DNA from: Stentor coeruleus
Taxonomy: Eukaryota > Ciliophora > Heterotrichea > Heterotrichida > Stentoridae
Direction: 5' to 3'
DNA: 20,800 bases
Assembly (NCBI GenBank): GCA_001970955.1
Contig: MPUH01001218.1
Location: forward strand, 1 to 20,800
A program made the position numbers and the translations under genes. The notes under the pieces are model-generated. The model ran no database searches. It worked only from the letters and a program-made list of their open reading frames with translations, and was not told the origin of the DNA. Below are positions 8,083-16,930 of the stretch, one piece after another (position 1 is the first letter of the stretch; each line of letters begins with the position of its first letter).

Positions 8083-11000
8083 TTAACTAGATCGCAATCT
8101 GAGTCTTAGTATTTCCTCATCTTTTAACGTTAAAAGTTCTTGGTATTCATATTCACGTATTTTAAGATACTTTTTGTATTTTTCAATCTCATCAGCAAGT
8201 TGCTTTACTAAATCGCATTTGTTCATAAGCTCGTCTTCTAATGCTTCCCTTACAGCTCTTTCTTCATAAGATGATTTTACTAAGGATTCATTAGTCAAAC
8301 TATGTATCCTTTCATCCAAATAGTCTCTTTCTCTCATAACTTCATTAATTTTTCTCTTAAGCATCATGTTTTCATTGGCATAATCCTCAGTTTTCCCCTT
8401 CCCAACATCCTCTCTGCTATTATCTTTCTTACCCTCACTCATAAATTTCTGCAATTTCTCCTTAAACATAGTATTTTCATTCATGATATCATGCAGTTTA
8501 TTCTTCAAAGTCGCATTTTCATTCCAAATCTCCTGCATTTCCCCTTTATACAACTTTGAATCTGCTACATTTTCGTTCTGCATCTGTAGAGCACTTTCTA
8601 GATACTCACATTTTTCATTAAGCATTTTAACATCCTTAGCATATTTCTCACTTAGTTGTATCAAATTAGCATTTTCAAAAAGTACCTGCTCTACATTAAC
8701 TTCAGCTTTAGCCAAAGTTATTACCATATTCATAATCTCATTCCTATAATTAAGTGGGCTGCAATCAGATTTTGGTGGTTTGGCCATGAGATTTTTGTAA
8801 ATATCAGAAAAACAAGTTTTCCACTCAGCAAGCTCAGATTCCATACTGGCTGTTTTCATAAAAAGCTCCTTTTCTATAGCATTTTTCTCTTGCTTTAAAT
8901 AGTCAATTTCAGTCAATAGACTATTGTGCCTCATATGATTGCTAATAATCTGCGAATTCTGCTTTTCTAGTTCGTTTTTATATGAGCTAAGCTCTTCAAA
9001 AGCTTTTTCCATAATCCCAGCATTTTCACTTTTCATCTTCCCCTCTAATTCTTGTGATAAAGTAATAAGTTCTTGTCTTAGCTTATCACAGTCCTCGATA
9101 GTATTCTGCCATTTATCTACAACCCATTGCTGAAGTCCTTCACAATCTTTGCTTTTCATTGTCTTTAATTGTTCGACTATTTCTTTGCCATCTTGGACAT
9201 TTTTAATACTACTTTTACATAAAAGGTCATAGTATTTTACTTTAAAGTCATCATTTGTTGCTTGAGGCTCTTCATAAGATACATCAATCCGCTTTTGTGT
9301 TGATGATAAAGTTCGGCATAGGTCTATAAGATGTGTATAAATTGATAAAAGTTGGTCTTCATTTGATGATTTAAAAGGAGGAGAGTCGATTTTTTGCTCT
9401 TTGCAAAAATTCTTATAGAAATCTTTAACTTTGTTAGATAAAGTTTGTGTAGTTTGAACTAAGGATGTATAGAGTTGTTGATAGTTTTGTGATTTTTGCA
9501 ATGAAGACTCTGTTGCTATAAGTTTTTCCTTGAATTTTTGTATTTCTTGATCTTTTGATAGTATTTCGACTTTGATAGAGGAAACTTGGCTTAAAAGATC
9601 ATTTTTCTCTGTTAGAAGATCTGCTGTTTTGGATTTAAGACTTTCAATAAGCTGCCTGGATGATTTTTCTAGTTGCTTTATTTCCTTTTCTTGGCTTTTC
9701 ATAGAACTTTCTTGATCTTTTATAACTTCTTCCAAGTTGTTATGGGATTTTTCTAGTATCCGGATTTCTTTTTCAATTTCCTTTTTCTCCTTTTCTATAG
9801 TTTTTTTTTCTTTTTCTAAGTTTTTTTTTTCTTTTTCTATATCCCGCTTAGTTTTTTCTAGTTCTTTTAGTTCTTGCTCAAGGCTTTTTTTGACTTCTTC
9901 AGATTTTTCTAGTTGCTGCACGACCTTTTTGTTGTCCTCTGTAAGTACTACAACTTTTTTTTTTAAATTTTCGGCTTCTACTGTTAAAAGTTGCATTTCT
10001 TGGTACAAATTTTGACATTTTTCAGCTGTTTGTTTGATTTCAATAACAGATTTGCGTTTTTTTTCTTTGGTTCTTTTGAATTTCTCTTGAACTTTCTCCA
10101 TTTCATTGACATGAACTGTTGTACTAAATAGAGTTTCTAATTCTTTTTCTTTGCCTTTTATTGCATTTTGCGCTTCATTCAGGTTTTGCTCTATTTCTTG
10201 AGCTTTCATTTCTGTTTCATGTTTTTGTTCTGAGAGTTGGAGTATTTCTTTTTCTAATACTTCGATTTTTTCAGTCGCTTCTGTAAGTAAACTTTTACAT
10301 TCTTCATATTGATGTTCAAGTTCTGGGTCGATATTGCTCAGCCTAAGTTTGTTGACTATCTCTGCAAGGCGTTTTTTATCATCATGCTCTTTCCTAAGTT
10401 TAGCTGTGATTTCTTGCATCTCCTTTATATACTTCTCTTCTACATCTCCCGATGCTACCGCGATTTCATTCTTAATCTTATTTATGCATTCCCTAAGTTC
10501 AGTGATTTCATTCTTATAAGCATTCTCCATCCTAATTATATAATCTTTCTTATATGCTTTCCAATTATCCAATTCACTTATTCCGTTATTCTTTTCAATA
10601 AATTCCTGCATTTTCCTCTCCTCATCCAGTAACTTTTCCATTGTTTCAAGTTTCAATTTGCAGCAAATGTTCTCATGCTTCAAGCTAACATTTTCTTTTA
10701 ACCCCTGTATCATTGCCTTCCTCAAATTCTCAACAAGCGGGCCTTTGATATTCTCTATTTCTTCACAAACTTTAGCTTGTAAATACTCAGTTATCTTAGA
10801 AATACTAGTAATTTTCCCTCCTATAATTATTTCACAAACTTGGCTCATCATAGGAGCTCTGCTTTTTATGAGCTTCACTTGATTCTCGAGAAATATCAAA
10901 TTTTCTGATGATTCATAGACCATTTTCTTCAGAATTTCGATTTCCTCAGCTTCATTATAAAAGTTTTGCATGCTTTTAGCTTTGGCTTCTCGGTTTTCAT

Positions 11001-12057
11001 GCATGCAACTAAGTTTATTTGATTTTTCAGAAAGCCTGGCTCTGAGGTGTAGGTTTTCTTCTTCGAGTTTTTTAAAAACTTCAGGATTTTTCCATAGGCA
11101 TGACGGGTTTTGAGATATATTTGCTAAGGATTCAGTGAGTTTTATGGTAAAGATCAAGGTCTTGCGCAAGTAATCTATGTTTTGGTTTGAGGTTGCAGTT
11201 TCTAATGGCAAGAAATTGAACTTTTGCCAATTAACTGAAGCATTTTTTAGATCCCCAGCTTCAAGCAGCTCGACAATAGTCTCTGAGTCCTTTCTACTAA
11301 CTTTCATCTCTGGTTTTTCTGACATGACCTCATTGCTTTCTGGACCTCTGCGCATTTTTTCAGCATTTTTTTCTATGATCTCTGAACTTTTTGCCAGCAT
11401 TTCTGAACTTTTCCTTAAGTTCCCTGTGCTCCTCGCTAGGTTTTCAGTACTCTGGGCTAGTTTTTCGAATTTATCGATTTTCTCATAGGACTTGTTGCAA
11501 GGATTTTCAAAACGAGGGGTATTTCCTATATCTTGATAGCTTTTTATAACTCTTTCTTCATAGTTTTCTATGTTCATATTTATGGCATTTTGATAGTTTT
11601 GCTCAAATGTAATTTTAAGTCTATGAAGCTCCTCAGTTAATTCGAAGTTTTTTTTACGTAATGATTCATTTTCAAGGGCGATTTGAGAACTATCAATTTT
11701 CCCGGTTAGAAGGCTCAGTTCACGTTCGAGAATTTTCCGTTCTTTTTGAAGCCGAGATATTATTTCTTCCTATGTAACGTTTACTTTGATTTTCAGCTTA
11801 TTCTTGGATTGAGTCAGATCTTGTGTGAGCTTGAAAAACTGCTGACCATAACTTTTTTCTGCAACAAATTTATGCATTTCGAGTAATTTGTCAGAAAGTT
11901 TTGTCAAATGAGTTTTTAAATATTGTACAGCTTGGGAATATGTTGTGAAATCTTGCACTGAGGCGAAAATATCAGGGAAATTATCATTAAGGCACTGCTG
12001 GAGTTCAAATACAAAATCAGTTAATGAAGATAATTCCTCGTTTCTCACGATATCCAT
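8083..12057 (-). CDS. Long coiled-coil protein, 1319 aa, two exons
   Basis: Exon 1 is 11785-12057 (91 codons) and exon 2 is 8083-11769. Removing the 15 nt between them joins KIK to EEI in phase 0, with 64 further open codons before the next in-frame ATG (at 11577), giving 1319 residues. The first 80 residues are a small helical domain (LTDFVFELQQCLNDNFPDIF). Nearly all the rest is coiled coil rich in Glu, Lys, Leu and Asn. Two blocks are strict heptad repeats: residues 194-235 (LAxSTE/LAKSSE type) and a later run of IEKEKK/LEKEKK units. There is no motor, kinase, zinc or membrane segment. It should be a rod-like structural or tethering protein, perhaps of the cortex, basal bodies or Golgi. 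I do not recognise the family, and coiled coils give misleading similarity. It ends in TAA. Confidence 0.88.
9715..9861 (-). repeat. 21-nt tandem repeat encoding seven Lys/Glu heptads
   Basis: Seven heptads follow without a break: LEKTKRD, IEKEKKN, LEKEKKT, IEKEKKE, IEKEIRI, LEKSHNN, LEEVIKD. The hydrophobic residue occurs only once per heptad and the other positions are almost all charged. This resembles a single alpha-helix or a weak coiled coil more than a stable dimer. The four middle units are nearly identical at the DNA level, as recent tandem duplication would leave. Confidence 0.85.
11338..11463 (-). repeat. 21-nt tandem repeat encoding heptads of LAxSSE type
   Basis: Six consecutive seven-residue units lie in the coiled-coil protein: KLAQSTE, NLARSTG, NLRKSSE, MLAKSSE, IIEKNAE, KMRRGPE. 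The first four agree closely and the last two are diverged. The unit equals one coiled-coil heptad, so the DNA repeat is 21 nt. It probably arose by local duplication. The Ser/Thr pair at fixed heptad positions is unusual for a plain coiled coil and could be a phosphorylation stripe. Confidence 0.85.
11770..11784 (-). other. 15-nt spliceosomal intron
   Basis: On the coding strand the intron reads GTAAACGTTACATAG, with GTA at the 5' end and TAG at the 3' end. It is phase 0, and its last three bases form an in-frame stop, so failure to splice truncates the protein after 95 residues. Both flanks encode continuous coiled-coil sequence in the same frame. Introns of 15-16 nt with these ends are the known class in heterotrich ciliates such as Stentor and Blepharisma. 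Confidence 0.92.
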
Positions 12058-12075
12058 TTATATTTTATATCGTGA
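12045..12075. repeat. Perfect 9-bp inverted repeat bracketing a start codon
   Basis: The arms tcacgatat (12045-12053) and atatcgtga (12067-12075) are exact reverse complements separated by 13 nt. The ATG of the coiled-coil gene (12055-12057 on the minus strand) lies inside the loop. In the mRNA this could form a hairpin presenting the start codon. A 9-bp inverted repeat is expected by chance a few times in 20 kb of AT-rich DNA, so only the placement is notable. Confidence 0.6.
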
Positions 12076-12433
12076 ATATAGATTCTTATAAATATTAACA
12101 TTTATTTAGTTTCAAACTATTGTAAAATGAGCTAATTTTAATTTAGAGTTTTTTCTTTATATTTAATGCTTTCTGTATATAAAATATTGTAAAGTTAACT
12201 ATGCTTATTTGCAAAGAGCATAAGTTTATATGAATAGAAAAATATCCATATCAATTCTATATATTATTTGTCTATACGCAATACAAGTCTTTTTAATAAA
12301 CCAAATAAGAAAAACTATCATTAAATGTCATTTTTATCAATTATACAAGATTTTATTTAAAAATATTGCAAAATACTCATAAATTTATTATCTCCATATT
12401 CTTTTATATTAAATATAGAAGCCAAACCTTGGC

Positions 12434-12738
12434 ATGAAAAGATCATATAAATATTTCCATATAATTTTCAGCTACTTATTATATTCATTAGCATTTCAAT
12501 TATTAGAAATTGCCTGGCTACAGCATAAAGCTTAAGCTATTTACAGCTCATCAATTGAATTTGCATTCACTTGGGATCAAATTCTGAAAGATAAATTAAG
12601 CCACTCAAGGAGGTAGGTCCCTTGGCTCAATAAGTGAGAGGCTCCAAAAAAGCTTTTGACAAAATAAATTGTAGATCACTCCGTCTCTCAAACATAGTCC
12701 TTAATGGGTTCATGCTCTGCCATTTAATTATGTATTAA
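12434..12738. other. GC-richer island, decayed coding remnant or structured RNA
   Basis: The core at 12601-12720 is about 43% G+C by hand count, well above the surrounding DNA. Read on +, it gives protein-like pieces split by stops and a frameshift: an ORF from ATG 12434, then SIEFAFTWDQILKDKLS at about 12553-12603, then VRGSKKAFDKINCRSLRLSN from 12634 in another frame. Read on -, the same core gives NPLRTMFERRSDLQFILSKA and, past a TGA, SLSGLIYLSEFDPK. A small hairpin, caagg with ccttg, is possible near 12606-12624. I cannot tell which strand, if either, was coding, or whether an RNA is made. No known RNA family motif is present. Confidence 0.35.
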
Positions 12739-13825
12739 ACAATATTTCAATAAAGGATTAAAATGATATCAAAATAATCATTAACTAATGCTTTAGTAGC
12801 ACAAAATAAGATTCACAAGTTTATTATTGCTATTAATGCGCAACCAGATCTTTTATGCATTCTATTTACTGTAAAATAGCATACAGAAAATAATAAAATG
12901 CCTTATGACTCTTGAATTTTATAAAAATATTGTCCTTAATGAATAAAAAAATATTTATAAGAATATACTGTTGTTATTTTCTATATAAATATATTCAGTA
13001 TATCTTTAATATTCTCCTTGTCTATCTGAGTTGAATTTAAGATAACTTGCCATGATTCACATTTTACACTAAACATTAACAATTCCCCATAATAATATAT
13101 CATTACGATTCATTTATCTAGGTCACAAATAATACGCTTTCAAGTATTTTTATCATAACTTACACTCCCTTTACCATAAAGTTATCTTTCTCCTAAGAGC
13201 AACAGTTATTTATCCCTTTAAAATTCTAACTATTAGACTTAACTTCGAATTATATAATTTAATAATAGTTTTTTATACCGAATTGCAATTTTCAATCAAA
13301 GTCACCATAAGTTATCAACCTCATCACGCTTTGTCCTTTTATTTTAAATAATAATAACTATGAAATCGTAAGCTAAAAGCATAAACTTAATTCTTAGAAA
13401 CCCAAAAGCTTATTTTTCACTTTTTAGAAGTATTTTGGAATAGTGAATAGTTGTTGTATTATATTAAACTAACTAGGAAATTTTTACCAAAATTGAATTC
13501 CATTTAATTTCAAGTATGTCATAGATTTATCAAGGCCTAAGCCAAATTTCTGTAAATTTATTTTGGAAGCTATATATTCAGAATAGCATTTTTAAGACTC
13601 TAAATGATATAAAATCTCATTCTGAGACTATAGTAAAAATATAAAATATTAGAAAGCTTTAGTTTGCACAGAATATTCATGTATAATAGGTTATTAGAAT
13701 ACCTATACTTAACAAGGCATATGATTTATAATTATATGATAAAGATATTACATATACAATGTAGTTACTGTGTAAGTAACTTAAAAAAGTTATAGTTTAA
13801 ATTTCTGAATTACTTATTAGCATGC

Positions 13826-14023
13826 TTATGAAAAGCTTGAAAGTCCTGAAAAGGAAGAGTATACTACATTAACAAGTATCTCTTCACAATTATACCTGGT
13901 CTCATTCCCTTTTAATTGCCATGGACTCATGTAGGTAGTCGCCGTTGTAAATAACCTCGAAATTATGCTCAGTCTATAACCTTGTTGTGGTTGTGGGTAA
14001 TTCATTGTAAGCTTGTCAGACAT
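13826..14023 (-). CDS. Possible 65-aa ORF or gene fragment in a GC-richer island
   Basis: The ORF starts MSDKLTMNYPQPQQGY, which looks like the Pro/Gln-rich N terminus of a real protein. The remainder (RLFTTATTYMSPWQLKG... GLSSFS) matches nothing I know. The segment is about 36% G+C (hand count 13861-14040) in otherwise more AT-rich DNA, the usual mark of present or former coding sequence in such a genome. No 15- or 16-nt intron extends it. It may be a short gene or the 5' stub of a decayed one; chance is also possible. Confidence 0.25.
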   Translation of the reverse strand: MSDKLTMNYPQPQQGYRLSIISRLFTTATTYMSPWQLKGNETRYNCEEILVNVVYSSFSGLSSFS

Positions 14024-15812
14024 ATTTTATATTGGCTGTAAAATCAAATCTATGAGATAATATTCCAACTTAATATGGCAACAATGGCTTTGATATTTTA
14101 TAAAGTCTTTTAATAAATTACAAATAAATATTTTTCTGCCAATAAAGCATAAAAAAGTTTTCTGTTTGCCTTCTGTATTTTTTTCCTTAAAGTTTTGTAT
14201 ACGATTTTATAATAATTTTTAAGGTTTATGATTTTATTTGAGTGTTTTGGTTAGGTATGCATGCTATGCTTATAAGGAAAAGTTTCCAGGGCTTTTAATT
14301 ATTTATATAGGAATATTAGTTTCTACAGGGTTAATGTTTTAGCAATAAGCAATAGGAATTGATTTTTAGGTTTTACTGAAATAGTTTTAGATGAGACTAT
14401 AAATTAGGGTATAAAAGTTAATATTTTGCTAATTTTAATAGGAAATAACCTTGAGATCTTAAGATTAGAAGATTAAACTTAGGGCTTTTAGAAAGATCGG
14501 CAAATTTATATTAATAAAATTAAACTATATAGTAAATGCTTGATAAAAATTACATAAAATGATTTGAGCAGAATATTTTTAAGAACAGTAAAAAGTCGAT
14601 GGTTTTTAGTCTAGTTTATTTTATGCAGCATTTTAAATATATATTTATGTAAAGATTAAATCTTTGAAAGCTTATGCAAAATGGTTATTTTCTGTTTTAT
14701 GTATATGTCAAAAATATATTCTTTGCATCAATCATATTTAAATAATGTCAATATTTTTACATTCTGGAGCTATGGATTTTGTAATTTTTCCAAAATAATC
14801 ATTACCTAGTTTTAAGTTTAGCTTTTTTATAAAATCAACTTTTAATATTCGTTTGGAAACTTTAACAGCTGAATAATTAATTAAAAAAATATCAATAAGC
14901 ATATATATAATCAAGTCATATCCCAAACCTCATCTCTTATTATTATTCTTCCTAACAATGCTTATATAGTTTTTCTAAAGCCTATCTTTTAATTTCATGT
15001 ATGGAAAATTAAACTATCATTTTAATTAAAAACTAAATGCTCATATAATTTTTTAATATATTAGAGCTTCTCTCCATCCAACTCAAGCAATAATTATTCA
15101 AATTTTTCTGTAGCGAAATTATATTTATGAATCTGATATCTTCCCTTATTTCTCAAAAATTACTATCTACTAGTTTTAGATATTAACTCAAGAAAATTTT
15201 AAAATCAATATATCGATTAGTATGGCATGCTGACCATAATATTAGCCTTTTACATTACTATCTTATTACAAAAAATAGGTTGCTGGACTAATATTTTTTA
15301 ATATAAACCATATTATCTTAAATGTAATATTTCAATTACAAACTCTTAATAATGCTTTAACACCATTAATAAACTTTTTATTCATAAACTCAATTTCATT
15401 ACAAAAATTCAATCTCTTATTACTACAATCTAAATAATTTTTCACAAAACCATAAAACTCATTATTATCTCTTGCATAATATCCCTAATCCCAATTTTTC
15501 AAATAAAAAAATTGTTATAATTAATAGGTTTATATACTATTTTAAAGATAAATTAAGATAATATTATAAAAATTATTGTCGAGATTAAAGTTTGAACTAA
15601 TAGCATTTGCAATTCTAAATAAAATATAAATAAAATTAGGCAATAATAATAAACTCCTTAGCTTCCACTATAAATCAACTATATTATCTCAAAATTCCTA
15701 AAAAATCCCATATAAGCCTATAATAAATTATTTATATTTTCAAGTTAAAATGCACATTTCTTTTCCAGCCCTCGAAATTTCATAATCCAAATCTAAAGCG
15801 AATATACTAAAA

Positions 15813-16490
15813 ATGTCAAAATGCAAACAATTCAACTGTAAAGATTTAGCAATAGCCGAATGCACTTGTCTTGTAAGCTTCCAACTCTGCGAAAAGCATC
15901 TCTCATCTCACTGTTCTGAAGTAGGCTGTACAGCTTCATACATTGGTAGTGACAATGAAATCAGAGTTAAAAAGCTTGATCATCGTGATAACCATAGACA
16001 AAATGCTATAATGAATTTACGAAATAAGAATTTCGCTATGGTCTTAGGTGAATTTAAAGATGATGATACATCTGAAAGCCAAGCAGAAGATCAAGAGTCA
16101 AGGAATTCCATAGCTTCAAAGAATTCTGAACAGCAACTTAACGATTTTCAGTTTCTTGAGCCAATTAAAAAACCTCAAATCCGTGAGCCTTCATTCGGAT
16201 TAGGGGGTGGGGAATTCACTTCTGTAGAAGCTTCAGCTGAAAAAAAATCTTCGTATAATAGCGAAAGGTCTAGTAATTGTACAGAGTTCCATGTAGCTTT
16301 AAAGAAAAATACTAAGGATGAGATAGGGAATTTTGATAAGACTAGGAGTAATGAGAAAAATACACAGACAGATAAAAAGATAGGAAGTTTAGAAGAATTA
16401 TTTGGGATAATCTCTGATAAAGAATTTGTTGACAGCTTGAAGATAATTGGGAAGTTTGCTAATTTTATTGAGAGAAATTATAATAGTTAA
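15813..16490 (+). CDS. Small Cys/His zinc-binding (B-box-like) protein
   Basis: The 225-residue protein begins with a compact Cys/His cluster: C4, C9, C17, C19, C26, H29, H33, C34 and C39. The spacing, with CEKHL at 26-30, resembles a B-box or treble-clef zinc finger. Residues 75-185 are Ser/Glu/Lys/Asn-rich and probably disordered (SESQAEDQESRNS; SEKNTQ-like runs). The last 35 residues, from about 190 (GSLEELFGIISDKEFVDSLK), look like two amphipathic helices that could mediate binding. The neighbouring convergent gene carries a matching finger, with C26 and H29 at the same residue numbers. The first ATG after a G-poor leader is taken as start. It ends in TAA. The zinc role is inferred from residue spacing; cellular function is unknown. 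Confidence 0.8.
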   Translation: MSKCKQFNCKDLAIAECTCLVSFQLCEKHLSSHCSEVGCTASYIGSDNEIRVKKLDHRDNHRQNAIMNLRNKNFAMVLGEFKDDDTSESQAEDQESRNSIASKNSEQQLNDFQFLEPIKKPQIREPSFGLGGGEFTSVEASAEKKSSYNSERSSNCTEFHVALKKNTKDEIGNFDKTRSNEKNTQTDKKIGSLEELFGIISDKEFVDSLKIIGKFANFIERNYNS

Positions 16491-16930
16491 TAAATTGATG
16501 ATTTTACTAAGGTTTAGGGATAGTAAGAGAAAAGGTATACAGTTTGATAATTTTTTTGAGATAGTATGAATAGAAATATAATTCTTAATAGATTTTTAAT
16601 TGAGTATTAGGGTGTTTATGATGGAGTTTTAAGCTGGAATGCTTATTGTGGCTATATTTTTAGATTGTGGTAAGGAGTTTTGCAGAATTATTTGACTATA
16701 GGTGATTGATATAGATAAATTAAAATATATAAAATTATTTCAAATATCGTTCGCATCTGTTGCAAAACTTATATATTTTGCTTACAGTAATTATTTACAC
16801 AAAATACTATGACTCTTATTAAATTATACCAAAGCTCCTACAATATTGTATAGAAGAACTCTAAATATATAATTTCAAACCTTATGCTTTTAAATATAAC
16901 TCTAAAACTATCCATAGTAAACTATCTAAC
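16491..16930. other. Convergent intergenic region with a composition flip
   Basis: This is the shared 3' flank of the zinc-binding gene (+) and the WD40 gene (-). No gene is visible. By hand count 16501-16680 has 42 G and 6 C, while 16741-16920 has 13 G and 31 C, so each gene has a G-rich 3' flank on its own coding strand. No conserved polyadenylation signal could be picked out from the AT-rich background. Confidence 0.65.

Larger units (their letters stand above)
12058..15812. other. Gene-poor stretch of 3.75 kb between divergent genes
   Basis: No intact gene is visible on either strand; the longest open frames are about 60 codons. The stretch separates the 5' ends of the coiled-coil gene (-) and the zinc-binding gene (+). 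It is very AT-rich except for islands near 12434-12738 and 13826-14023. I found no tRNA, rRNA or snRNA consensus and no telomere-type repeat. Strand composition still alternates: 13081-13260 has 11 G and 36 C, 14221-14460 has 47 G and 16 C, and 15361-15540 has 4 G and 32 C (hand counts). The last block is probably the 5' flank of the gene at 15813. Confidence 0.7.

Noticed and set aside
8302..11488. Many + strand open frames of 60-107 codons opposite the coiled-coil gene.
   Set aside because: They are Ser/Phe/Leu-rich mirror images of Glu/Lys/Asn-rich coding sequence, and the minus frame is continuous for 1319 codons.
12660..12710. GGACTATGTTTGAGAGACGG on the minus strand, recalling the box A start of U3 snoRNA.
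   Set aside because: The strongly conserved part after GACTAT is wrong, and no C, D or B boxes were seen.
12700..12725. ggttcatgc as a tRNA B box.
   Set aside because: No acceptor stem, anticodon arm or A box can be fitted around it.
14738..14926. A 62-codon minus-strand frame.
   Set aside because: It is low-complexity Ile/Lys/Leu/Asn sequence as expected from AT-rich DNA, with no G+C rise.
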